Assembly: GCF_013030265.1 (NCBI RefSeq)
Contig: NZ_WPZQ01000001.1
Span: 248,001-312,000 of the forward strand
Direction of reading: 5' to 3'
Origin: Ruegeria arenilitoris
Lineage (GTDB): Bacteria > Pseudomonadota > Alphaproteobacteria > Rhodobacterales > Rhodobacteraceae
DNA length: 64,000 nt
This document shows, piece after piece, positions 56,458-64,000 of this stretch. Under the pieces are notes generated by a model. That model was not told the DNA's origin. It searched no databases and saw only the letters and a program-made list of their open reading frames with translations. A program made the position numbers and the translations under genes. Numbering within the stretch: the stretch's first letter is position 1; every line of letters starts with the position of its first letter.

Positions 56458-57328
56458 GCAGGATAACATAGACAAACGGGATCGCGCTGCGCAGTTTCGC
56501 CTACGATTGGCGCGCGCCATGGAAGAGCGCCAAATCAGCCAGAGCGCACTGGCGCGCAGTATTGGGGTCGACCGCTCAACGGTGTCACAGCTTCTGACCG
56601 GCGCAGGCGCACGTCTGCCCAATGCGCATGTGGTCGGAAGCTGTGCGTCGGCGCTTGGCGTTTCCGCAGACTGGTTGCTCAGCTTGTCGGACCGACCAGA
56701 GAGCGCTGCTGAATTGCTGGCCAGTTCGCTGACAATGGCCGAAGCCCCGCGCGCCTTGGTAGATGAGCGTATCTTCGAGTGGCACCAACAGGCAGCGGGG
56801 TACAAAATCCGCTATGTTCCGGCCACCCTGCCCGATATGCTCAAAACCCGGGCAGTGCTCGAATGGGAATATGCCCCGCATCTGGGTCGAACCGCAGATC
56901 AGGCCATCGGCGCATCGGCAGATCGTCTGACATGGATGCGCAGCGCCCAGTCCGACTATGAAATCGCCATGCCGCTGTTCGAAATCCACAGCTTTGCCCA
57001 CGGCACCGGATATTACGAGGGACTATCACTGGATAATCGGCTGGCTCAGATCGATCACTTGCTGGACCTGTGCGAACAGCTCTATCCACGCCTGCGAATC
57101 TACCTATTTGATGCAAAACGGCTCTATTCCGCGCCGGTAACGATCTTCGGTCCGCTTCTGTGCGTCTTCTATGCGGGCAGCCACTACATGGCCTTTCGCG
57201 ATCGTGATCGAATCGAGGTTTTTACACGACATTTCGATACGTTAGTGCGCGAAGCTGACATGACAGCCCGTGACTTTCCCGAACACCTCAGACAGCTCCG
57301 TTCGGCGATTACCAGCGCAACGGAGTGA
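56456..57328 (+). CDS. XRE-family regulator with ligand-type C-terminal domain
   Basis: A 290-residue protein with an N-terminal HTH at about 15-70 (RLRLARAMEERQISQSALAR, then GVDRSTVSQLLTG) and a C-terminal domain of about 190 residues of no recognised family, rich in aromatics. It is divergent from the DUF2061-desaturase pair and has a palindrome over its own start, so it probably controls itself and perhaps lipid desaturation. Confidence 0.85.
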   Translation: MQDNIDKRDRAAQFRLRLARAMEERQISQSALARSIGVDRSTVSQLLTGAGARLPNAHVVGSCASALGVSADWLLSLSDRPESAAELLASSLTMAEAPRALVDERIFEWHQQAAGYKIRYVPATLPDMLKTRAVLEWEYAPHLGRTADQAIGASADRLTWMRSAQSDYEIAMPLFEIHSFAHGTGYYEGLSLDNRLAQIDHLLDLCEQLYPRLRIYLFDAKRLYSAPVTIFGPLLCVFYAGSHYMAFRDRDRIEVFTRHFDTLVREADMTARDFPEHLRQLRSAITSATE

Positions 57329-57426
57329 CTGTTGCGAAGCCGGAAAGTGCCAATCAGTTCATCCTATAGTATAGTTATCCTGCGCGAACTTTCGGGCAAT
57401 CCGACCAATCACGGAGGATCAATGGG

Positions 57427-57609
57427 ATGGACGCACTGAAAACCGCTCAATACGCACGCGCCCTCTACTCGGCGCATGGAGATCGGGCCGAAGCTGAAGC
57501 GGCCCGTAAAATGCGTGAATGTGAAGCCGCAGGGGAAACCCAGCAAGCTCAGGACTGGCAGGCAGTTCGCCAGACTATCCGCCAGTTCCGTGGCCCCAAT
57601 CAGGGCTGA
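57427..57609 (+). CDS. small conserved-looking protein
   Basis: A 60-residue, highly charged, helical protein (ALKTAQYARALYSAHGDRAE, then AARKMRECEAAGETQQAQDW). ATG 57427 follows GGAGG at 57413. It resembles short Rhodobacteraceae hypotheticals I cannot name. Located between the XRE gene and the convergent carnitine operon end. Confidence 0.6.
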   Translation: MDALKTAQYARALYSAHGDRAEAEAARKMRECEAAGETQQAQDWQAVRQTIRQFRGPNQG

Positions 57610-57639
57610 CACAACAAAACCCAGCTTTTAGCCAGGTGA

Positions 57640-58401
57640 TCAGACCTTCGGGTCAGGATTGACCGTATGACCATCAACCGCGATCACCTGACCCGAAACA
57701 AGCCTTGCCGCGTCAGAGGCAAGGAACACGGCCATATTGGCAATATCCCGCCCTTCAACGAAGCTGCCCATCGACGTACCTGAGGCATAGCCCTCATAGA
57801 CCTGATCCCGGGTCATGCCCTTGGCTGCCGCTTCGCGTTCAAGAACTCCTTCCATTCTTGGTCCTTCAACCGCTCCGGGACAGATCACGTTGCATCGGAC
57901 CCCATGTGGCCCAAGTTCCATCGCCAGTGTCTTACCCAGACCCACCATGCCCCATTTCGCTGCGGCATAAGGTGCGCGGTTGGGATAGCCATATTGTCCG
58001 GCGGTGGATGAGGTGATCAGCACCACTCCACTGCGCTGACGCTTGAACATTGGGGCTGCGTATTTGGAACACAGGAAAGCCCCTTCCAGATTGACTGAAA
58101 GGCAAGTGCGCCAATCGCTAAGCGCAACGTCTTCGATCAGGGCCGTCGGCCCAGCAATCCCTGCGTTTGCGCATAGGGCATCCAGACCACCCCATTCCTC
58201 GTCAATGCGGGCAAACATGGCCGCCACGGCGGTCTCGTCGGCCACATCCAACTGGGATTTCTTCCAATGCGGCGGGCAGGCCTCCAGCGACGCCGGATTC
58301 ACATCTGCCACCCAGACCTGCGCACCCGATGCGTCGAACGCTTCGGCCATCGCACGTCCGACGCCCGAGGCGCCGGCCGTGATCAGAACCCGGCTGCTCA
58401 T
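57640..58401 (-). CDS. SDR oxidoreductase in the carnitine operon
   Basis: A 253-residue classical SDR: cofactor loop TAGASGVG, NAGIAG, ITSSTAG and the catalytic YAAAK are all present. The start overlaps the carnitine dehydrogenase stop by four bases. Its substrate is not shown by sequence; by location it may act on a pathway intermediate or product such as a 3-keto or 3-hydroxy acid. Confidence 0.88.
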   Translation of the reverse strand: MSSRVLITAGASGVGRAMAEAFDASGAQVWVADVNPASLEACPPHWKKSQLDVADETAVAAMFARIDEEWGGLDALCANAGIAGPTALIEDVALSDWRTCLSVNLEGAFLCSKYAAPMFKRQRSGVVLITSSTAGQYGYPNRAPYAAAKWGMVGLGKTLAMELGPHGVRCNVICPGAVEGPRMEGVLEREAAAKGMTRDQVYEGYASGTSMGSFVEGRDIANMAVFLASDAARLVSGQVIAVDGHTVNPDPKV

Positions 58402-59864
58402 GCAGGTTTCCGGATCGATGCACCCGCCCCTTCTGGGTACGGCAGACCGGCCTGAGCTTCTGCAATACGGGCCATGGCTGCTTCGACCTCAGCCGACGGC
58501 GCGCATGGGCGACGGGATTCGAGGTCCACATGCAGCAGGAAACTCTCACCGGTCGCCAGCAACTTGTCTCCTTCATACATGCGGTGGAACAGGTGCAGCT
58601 TCTTGCCCTGCCCCAACAGCATCTGAGTCCGCACATTGATTTTGGCACCTGCATGGGTCTCATCCAAATGCCGGATGTGGGTTTCAGCGGTAAAGTAGCT
58701 GCCGCCCGCTGCGATATAGTCGGCATCGCATCCGATCATCTCCATAAAGCGATCGGTTGAGCAGGCGAAGGCATCCAGATACCGCGACTCGGTCATGTGA
58801 CCGTTATAGTCGGTCCAATCCAGCGGCACGGCACGCGACAGCGTCAGAATGGACTGGCTCAGATCGGCCTGATCCAGATCCGGCAAGGCCTCCGGTTTCA
58901 GACGTGCATCATGCTGGTTCAGAACCGCACCTGCACCGTAATCCTGTGCCTTGAGCGCACGCATCATCCCAACAAGGTTGTTGTCGCGGATACGCTCCAA
59001 TTCACGGATCGAGTGCATTCCGGATTGTGCGTCCGACTGATCCGCGATCATGTCCACCAGTTCATCCGTGAACTCCGGGACATCCATCAACTTGGTCCAT
59101 GGCCATTTCAAGGCCGGGCCGAACTGCGCCATGAAATGCCGCATCCCGGCCTCTCCGCCAGCGACGCGATAGGTTTCGAACAGACCCATCTGCGCCCAGC
59201 GGATACCAAAGCCCATGCGGATCGCTTCATCGATTTCTTCGGTGGTTGCGATACCATCTTTGACGAGCCACAGCGCCTCACGCCAAACAGCCTCGAGGAA
59301 CCGGTCGGCAATATGCGCGTCGATTTCTTTTTTGACGTGCAGCGGGAAGAACCCGACTGATTTCAACAGCTCTTGCGCACGCTCCACCATTTCAGGCGAG
59401 TTCTTGTCGGTCGGAACCAGCTCGATCAGAGGCAGCAGGTAGACCGGATTGAACGGGTGCGTCACAACGATCTGTTCGGGACGCAGTGCCCCGTCCTGCA
59501 ATTCGGATGGCTTAAACCCGCTGGTCGAAGAGCCGATGATCGCTTCCGCGGCACATGCCTCTTGCAAGCCTTTATAAACCTTCAGCTTCAGGTCCAGCCG
59601 CTCAGGTACGCTTTCCTGAATCCAAGAGGCCCCCTGTACAGCATCTGCCATCTCATCATGGAAGGTCAGCGTGCCTTCAGCCGGCAATGGCACGTCACTC
59701 AGCCCGGGCAAAGACCGCCGTGCATTGTCCAGAACCTCGCCGATTTTACGCTCGGACTCAGGATCCGGATCGAACACCCGGACATCCCAGCCGTTAAGCA
59801 GAAACCGGGCGGCCCATCCACCGCCGATCACACCACCACCGATGATAGCTGCTGTTTTTGTCAT
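58398..59864 (-). CDS. lcdH: carnitine 3-dehydrogenase fused to a thioesterase
   Basis: A 488-residue fusion. The N-terminal 320 residues are a 3-hydroxyacyl-CoA dehydrogenase-type carnitine dehydrogenase (GGGVIGGGWAARF NAD loop, THPFNPVYLLPLIELV) that makes 3-dehydrocarnitine. The C-terminal 150 residues are a hot-dog thioesterase (PLDWTDYNGHMTESRYLDAF, then LDETHAGAKI), known from related proteins to act on betainyl-CoA. It lies nine bases after the lipoprotein gene. Confidence 0.93.
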   Translation of the reverse strand: MTKTAAIIGGGVIGGGWAARFLLNGWDVRVFDPDPESERKIGEVLDNARRSLPGLSDVPLPAEGTLTFHDEMADAVQGASWIQESVPERLDLKLKVYKGLQEACAAEAIIGSSTSGFKPSELQDGALRPEQIVVTHPFNPVYLLPLIELVPTDKNSPEMVERAQELLKSVGFFPLHVKKEIDAHIADRFLEAVWREALWLVKDGIATTEEIDEAIRMGFGIRWAQMGLFETYRVAGGEAGMRHFMAQFGPALKWPWTKLMDVPEFTDELVDMIADQSDAQSGMHSIRELERIRDNNLVGMMRALKAQDYGAGAVLNQHDARLKPEALPDLDQADLSQSILTLSRAVPLDWTDYNGHMTESRYLDAFACSTDRFMEMIGCDADYIAAGGSYFTAETHIRHLDETHAGAKINVRTQMLLGQGKKLHLFHRMYEGDKLLATGESFLLHVDLESRRPCAPSAEVEAAMARIAEAQAGLPYPEGAGASIRKPA

Positions 59865-59872
59865 ATCTTTTC

Positions 59873-60202
59873 CTAGTCGATACAGATCACCAGCTCGCGC
59901 CCCGTCTCATCCAGATGCGGAATGCATCCGAACTGCGGCGTGACCGCGCTGCATTGTTTGGTCTCGGACAGGCAAAATCCCTCGCAGTCCGAACCTGTTT
60001 CACAGGTCTTGCCCGCATCCGCCAACGGCAGGATGCACACATACTGCTGCGCTTTGCCCGCAACCTCGTAAGTTCCGCCCTTGGCCTCGCAAGCCTGCCG
60101 TTCAGTTTGGAGTTGCTCAGCCTCCGCCTTGTCATCCGTTGGAAGGCAAGCCACCAGAAATCCTGCTCCGACAAGCGCCAAACACCGCGACATAACTTTC
60201 AT
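59873..60202 (-). CDS. Cys-rich lipoprotein inside the carnitine operon
   Basis: A 109-residue protein with a lipoprotein signal ending FLVAC. The mature part has eight cysteines, including the acylated one, spaced CEAKGGTYE, CILP, CETGSDCEGFC, CSA and CIPH, CID, so it is probably disulfide-bonded in the periplasm. ATG 60202 has AAGGA at good spacing. No family is recognised; lying nine bases before lcdH, it belongs to the operon. Confidence 0.75.
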   Translation of the reverse strand: MKVMSRCLALVGAGFLVACLPTDDKAEAEQLQTERQACEAKGGTYEVAGKAQQYVCILPLADAGKTCETGSDCEGFCLSETKQCSAVTPQFGCIPHLDETGRELVICID

Positions 60203-60265
60203 GAGTTATTCCTTCAGTTGATGCCCCGGTGTCTTTGCTTTGCGAAAACTCTACAAGGGGAAGAT

Positions 60266-61180
60266 TCAGCCCTTCGGCGCCCGCTTCACCAGCCCCAGCT
60301 TCTCGCGCACTTCCTGCGCACCGATCACCCGTGCACCCATGTTGGAAACGATGGTGTTGGCGCGTTCAACCAGCTGCCAGTTTTCCGCCAGAACGCCTTT
60401 GTCCAGCCACAGGTTATCCTCGAGCCCGACACGCACGTTGCCGCCAGCCAGCACCGAAGCCGACGCATAGGCCATCTGGTTTCGTCCCAGCGCGAAGGCG
60501 CTAAACGTCCAGTCATCCGGGACATTGTTGACCATGGCCATGAAGGTGTTGAGATCATCCGGTGCGCCCCACGGCACGCCCATGCACAACTGAACCAGAG
60601 CCGGGCTATCCAGAATGCCGTCCTTCACCAATTGCTTGGCATACCAAAGATGGCCGGTGTCAAAGGCTTCGATCTCGGGCTTCACACCCAGATGCGTCAT
60701 CATCCGCCCCATCGCCTGCAGCATGCCCGGCGTGTTGGTCATGACGTAGTCTGCCTCGGCAAAGTTCATGGTACCACAGTCCAAGGTACAGATCTCGGGC
60801 AGACACTCGGCCACATGCTCGACCCGCGCGGCTGCGCCGATCATGTCGGTGCCTTCCTCGTTCAACGGCAAAGGAGATTCTGTCGGGCCAAAGATCATGT
60901 CACCGCCCATACCTGCTGTCAGGTTCAGCACGACGTCTACTTCGGCCTCGCGAATGCGGTCGGTCACCTCGCGGTACAGGTCCAACCGGCGGCTGGGCGC
61001 GCCGGTTTCGGGGTCGCGTACATGACAATGCACGATGGCCGCGCCTGCCTTGGCCGCCGCGATCGCACTTTCGGCAATCTGCTTGGGCGAACGCGGCACA
61101 TGCGGGCTGCGATCCTGTGTTCCGCCCGAGCCGGTGACAGCGCAGGTGATGAAGACTTCGCGGTTCATTTCCAGTGGCAT
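60266..61180 (-). CDS. BKACE-family 3-dehydrocarnitine cleavage enzyme
   Basis: A 304-residue zinc enzyme of the beta-keto acid cleavage family, which combines a beta-keto acid with acetyl-CoA. Metal ligands are in IVHCHVRDPETG and the pattern EAFDTGHLWYAKQL and RVGLEDNLW follow. With carnitine dehydrogenase next to it, the substrate is most likely 3-dehydrocarnitine, giving betainyl-CoA and acetoacetate. First gene of the operon, divergent from the regulator. Confidence 0.92.
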   Translation of the reverse strand: MPLEMNREVFITCAVTGSGGTQDRSPHVPRSPKQIAESAIAAAKAGAAIVHCHVRDPETGAPSRRLDLYREVTDRIREAEVDVVLNLTAGMGGDMIFGPTESPLPLNEEGTDMIGAAARVEHVAECLPEICTLDCGTMNFAEADYVMTNTPGMLQAMGRMMTHLGVKPEIEAFDTGHLWYAKQLVKDGILDSPALVQLCMGVPWGAPDDLNTFMAMVNNVPDDWTFSAFALGRNQMAYASASVLAGGNVRVGLEDNLWLDKGVLAENWQLVERANTIVSNMGARVIGAQEVREKLGLVKRAPKG

Positions 61181-61312
61181 GGTGTTTTCCCCAACTTATA
61201 CCCGGTTTTGACCCAAGTTATCCTCAGGCTTCTCCCCGGATTCCGATTTGCGTTACCCGCAACTCTGACGCAGCCTTATGGAAACAACTTGCCAGAATGC
61301 GAATCGAACTTG

Positions 61313-62299
61313 ATGAAATCCGCAAAAAACATATTGCAGCCCGAACATCGCGCCCTGAAAACGGCCGTACTGGTTCTGGATGAATGCAACACGCTCAGCT
61401 TTGCCTCGGCGGTTGATCCGATGCGCGCAGCGAACCGCTTGGCGGATCGTCCCGCCTTTGACTGGGATTATGTCACCGCCACGGCTGAGCCTGCCATGCT
61501 GACCAGTGCACTGAACGTTCCCGGCATTCCGCTGGCGCGTCTGGACAGTTGCGATCTGATGATTGTGGTTGCAGGCTTCCAACTTGCGCGCCACGCAACC
61601 CCCAGCCTGCTGGCCGGTTTGCGCCGTATCGCGGCCTCTGGTGCGACCATGGCAGGGATCGACGGCGGCCCATGGCTGCTTGCCGAAGCCGGCTTGCTGG
61701 ACGGGCACGCAGCAACCACTCATTGGGAAGATCTGGACAATTTCTCGACCCGTTTCCCCGAAGTCGACGTGCGCCCTGACCGTTTCACTGTTTCCGGAAA
61801 CCGTCTGACTTCTGGTGGCGCGATCCCGGCGGTCGAGATGATGCTGCATATCATCGCTGCCCGGCACGGCGCAGGGTTTGCCTCACGTGTATCTGGGCTG
61901 TTCCTGTATGAAGGAGCACCAGAGCCAACCAAACCGCAAAGCCGCACCGGGGCTCCGCACCGCCATTCGGCCCTGACATCAAAGGCAAACAGCCTGATGG
62001 AAGCGTCGCTGGATGAGCCTCTGCCGCTCGCCTATATCGCCGACCGTTTGGGAACCAGCCCGCGCACGCTGCAGCAACAGTTTCGACTGCGTCTGAACAC
62101 CACGCCACAAGACCATTACCTGCAGCTTCGCCTGGCCGAGGCGCGCCGGCTGGTCATCGACACAGATATGCCGCTAATGGATGTCGCGCTGGCCACTGGC
62201 TTTGCATCGCAGTCAAGCTTTGCCCGGGCGTTCCGAACCGCGCATGGCCTATCCGCCCGCGACCTGCGGCAGGATCGCACCCAGCCCACACATCACTGA
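61313..62299 (+). CDS. cdhR: GlxA/CdhR-type carnitine catabolism regulator
   Basis: A 328-residue regulator with an N-terminal DJ-1/PfpI-like domain (LVLDECNTLSFASAVDPMRA, then MIVVAGF) and a C-terminal AraC HTH (YIADRLGTSPRTLQQQFR, VALATGFASQSSFARAFR). CdhR homologues activate carnitine dehydrogenase genes in Pseudomonas. The start is ATG 61313; the frame is open far upstream, antisense to the carnitine operon, but that part is not coding. Confidence 0.92.
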   Translation: MKSAKNILQPEHRALKTAVLVLDECNTLSFASAVDPMRAANRLADRPAFDWDYVTATAEPAMLTSALNVPGIPLARLDSCDLMIVVAGFQLARHATPSLLAGLRRIAASGATMAGIDGGPWLLAEAGLLDGHAATTHWEDLDNFSTRFPEVDVRPDRFTVSGNRLTSGGAIPAVEMMLHIIAARHGAGFASRVSGLFLYEGAPEPTKPQSRTGAPHRHSALTSKANSLMEASLDEPLPLAYIADRLGTSPRTLQQQFRLRLNTTPQDHYLQLRLAEARRLVIDTDMPLMDVALATGFASQSSFARAFRTAHGLSARDLRQDRTQPTHH

Positions 62300-62319
62300 C
62301 GGGGTCTACGGCAGGTGAT

Positions 62320-62334
62320 GGGGGCATTGCCCCC
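62320..62334. other. short GC hairpin between convergent genes
   Basis: GGGGGC-ATT-GCCCCC (6-bp stem) lies between the cdhR stop and the end of the aldo/keto reductase gene. There is no clear T-run; possible weak shared terminator. Confidence 0.4.
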
Positions 62335-62339
62335 TTACC

Positions 62340-63386
62340 TTAGTACGGCATGGGATGGGCGCGGTGGGCTAGGTTGATTTCTTTCAACACATCCTCTGAC
62401 AATTCCAGATCTTTCCCATCCAGAATACGCTGCAATTGTGCCTCATCCGTGGCCCCAAAGATGGCCGACGTCATGAACGGTCTGCTGCGACACCAGGACA
62501 GTGCCATATGCACAGGATCCAGCCCATGTTTGTCAGCGATCTCCAGATAGGCAGCGACGGCGTCAAAAACCCGAGCAGATTTACGCCCGCCCATTTCAGG
62601 CACCAGTGACATGCGCGATCCTTCGGGAACGCTGCCACCCTGATACTTGCCCGTCAGGAACCCGGCTGCCAGTGGCGAAAAGGCGAGCAGTCCCACATCT
62701 TCATGCGCACTCAGCTCGGCCATATCGGTATCAAAGTGACGGCAGAGCATCGAGTATTCGTTCTGCACGGACGCGACGCGTGGCGCACCGGTTTCATCTG
62801 CAAGTCGCACCCACTGGGCCGTTCCCCAGGCACTTTCATTCGACAGGCCAAAGGCACGAATATTGCCCTTTTCGACCTGTACCTGCAGCGCCTCAAGACA
62901 CTCCTGCATATTCGCAACAACATCGTCACGATCCCCACCTGACGGATCGTAATCCCAATTCTGGCGGAACATGTAACTGCCCCGGTTTGGCCAGTGGAAC
63001 TGATAGAGGTCGATATAGTCAGTCTGCAACCGGCGCAGGGATCCCTCGATTGCCTCGGGAATGGTCTGGCCCGAAATTGGCGCCCCGTCACGGGCGTGAG
63101 AAAACCCTGCTCCTGAATGCTTGGTCGCCAGAACATAGTCGCCCCGGCGCGCGGCATTAGATGCATTCCAATTGCCCAGAATTTCTTCGGTCCGGCCAAC
63201 GGTTTCCTTCGAGATCGGATTCACCGGATACATCTCAGCCGCGTCGACAAAGTTGATCCCGGCTGCCAGGGCCATATCCATCTGTCGGTGTCCACCGGTC
63301 TCGGTGGTCTGTGTGCCAAAGGTCATTGTTCCAAGGCACAGATCCGACACCATTACACCGGTGCGCCCCAAAGGTTTCATTTTCAT
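62340..63386 (-). CDS. aldo/keto reductase
   Basis: A 348-residue NADPH-dependent reductase of the Tas/YghZ type. The catalytic tetrad can be seen: D and Y in FVDAAEMYP, K in LATKHSG and H in YQFHWPNRG. The substrate is unknown. ATG 63386 follows GGAGG; a longer open frame upstream begins at 63449 and lacks homology. Runs leftward, 59 bases after the mgtE end. Confidence 0.92.
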   Translation of the reverse strand: MKMKPLGRTGVMVSDLCLGTMTFGTQTTETGGHRQMDMALAAGINFVDAAEMYPVNPISKETVGRTEEILGNWNASNAARRGDYVLATKHSGAGFSHARDGAPISGQTIPEAIEGSLRRLQTDYIDLYQFHWPNRGSYMFRQNWDYDPSGGDRDDVVANMQECLEALQVQVEKGNIRAFGLSNESAWGTAQWVRLADETGAPRVASVQNEYSMLCRHFDTDMAELSAHEDVGLLAFSPLAAGFLTGKYQGGSVPEGSRMSLVPEMGGRKSARVFDAVAAYLEIADKHGLDPVHMALSWCRSRPFMTSAIFGATDEAQLQRILDGKDLELSEDVLKEINLAHRAHPMPY

Positions 63387-63445
63387 CTGGAAATCCTCCT
63401 GCTCGCCCTGCACCCTAGCGCAGGGTTGGACCGGGGCAAGCCCGA

Positions 63446-64000
63446 TCAACTCAGATAAATCAGACTGGCAACAAAGAAAAAGGCCAGAACGCCGAACACA
63501 TCGTTCGACGTGGTTATGAAGATGCCGGTTGCCGCGGCCGGATCTTGTTTCAACGCCCTAAGCAGGAACGGCACCATCGACCCGACCGACGCTGCGATAA
63601 CAGTCACGATCGCCAGTGCGACGATCGACGTCAGAACCAACAGGCCTGGCTTTTCAATTGCGATGAACAGGCTGCCAATCAAAACCAGAAGGCCCACGAC
63701 CGTGCCAACGATCAGCCCGTTCAGCAGGGCCCCACGCAGTTCGCGATAGAATCTCGACGGCAAATCGCCACGCCACTCCGCCCCCGAAGTCAGTACCTGC
63801 ACAGAAACAGTCGAGGCTTGAATCCCCGCGTTCCCGGCTGTTGCCAGAACAACGGGAATAAAACTGGCAAGGATCGCGGATTCGGCAAGTGCGTCCTCAT
63901 ACGACACGATGGCAATTGCTGCGATGGTGCTGCCGACCAACCCGCCCAGCAGCCACGGCAGGCGGCGGCGGGCAATCTGGCCAGGCGTGTCGAATTGCGT
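63446..64000 (-). CDS. mgtE: MgtE-type magnesium transporter (partial, N-terminus off the window)
   Basis: The visible 184 residues are the C-terminal membrane domain of an MgtE Mg2+ channel: about five hydrophobic helices, with ATAGNAGIQAST and SNDVFGVLAFF where the ion-pathway residues lie. The frame is open to base 64000 and the cytosolic N and CBS domains lie beyond. The next gene downstream is the aldo/keto reductase. Confidence 0.9.
   Translation of the reverse strand, partial: TQFDTPGQIARRRLPWLLGGLVGSTIAAIAIVSYEDALAESAILASFIPVVLATAGNAGIQASTVSVQVLTSGAEWRGDLPSRFYRELRGALLNGLIVGTVVGLLVLIGSLFIAIEKPGLLVLTSIVALAIVTVIAASVGSMVPFLLRALKQDPAAATGIFITTSNDVFGVLAFFFVASLIYLS

Noticed and set aside
59858..61312. 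N-terminal 485 codons of a very long + strand frame ending at 62299
   Set aside because: This part is antisense to the carnitine genes and lacks any domain; only the part from ATG 61313 is the regulator.

Overview
The window looks like a chromosomal segment of a marine alphaproteobacterium of the Roseobacter group (Rhodobacteraceae). The grounds are: the dusB-ntrBC-ntrYX / trkAH-hfq-hflX block, a bifunctional ispDF, an NtrC without the sigma54 loop, a porphobilinogen synthase with aspartates where zinc enzymes have cysteines, the moderately high GC, and a carnitine-to-betaine gene set with its GlxA-type regulator. The genus cannot be fixed from the sequence alone. No rRNA, tRNA, CRISPR array, prophage or insertion sequence was recognised. 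Two genes run off the edges: mfd at the left and an mgtE-type transporter at the right.

Layout. 0-8 kb: mfd (partial), a small membrane protein, hemB, a YSC84-type lipid-binding protein, a penicillin-acylase family Ntn hydrolase, an NTF2-like protein and a small ABM monooxygenase-like protein. 8-22.3 kb, all leftward except one lipoprotein gene: dusB-ntrB-ntrC-ntrY-ntrX, then an XRE regulator, an MFS exporter and the opposed lipoprotein gene, then trkA-trkH-hfq-hflX. This joins nitrogen sensing, potassium uptake and RNA regulation. 22.5-31.3 kb, rightward: ispDF-pgpA-pncC, an ammonium transporter behind a strong leader hairpin, pyrE, dnaB, then alr-mlaE-mlaF. 31.3-38.8 kb: an orphan gene, a PqiA-like protein, a coiled-coil membrane protein, radA, cvpA, a DnaJ-type zinc-finger mini-protein, purF, a small GspC/PilP-like protein and an SDR.

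38.8-46.5 kb: a DUF815 ATPase, tatABC, a dimeric-barrel protein plus WYL regulator pair with two striking inverted repeats in front, the nlpD-like/pcm/surE set and an ABC ATPase. 46.6-50.1 kb, leftward: an ArsM-type arsenite methyltransferase, then an AlkC-type DNA alkylation-repair protein, an SDR lacking the catalytic Tyr/Lys and an NTF2-like protein. A perfect alphaproteobacterial LexA-like half-site pair precedes the last three. 50.2-57.6 kb: prfC, a glycosyltransferase, a DEAD-box helicase, a DMT permease, a fatty-acid desaturase with a DUF2061 partner, and a divergent XRE regulator with a palindrome over its own start codon. 57.6-62.3 kb: carnitine catabolism. Carnitine dehydrogenase fused to a thioesterase, a BKACE enzyme and an SDR are divergent from a GlxA/AraC regulator, and together can take carnitine through dehydrocarnitine and betainyl-CoA to glycine betaine. 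The window ends with an aldo/keto reductase and mgtE.

Most of the window is ordinary core genome. The items most worth a second look are the possible SOS-linked NTF2-SDR-AlkC unit, the ABM/WYL pair with its dyads, the amt leader hairpin, the start-codon operator of the XRE gene, and the Cys-rich lipoprotein gene lodged inside the carnitine operon.
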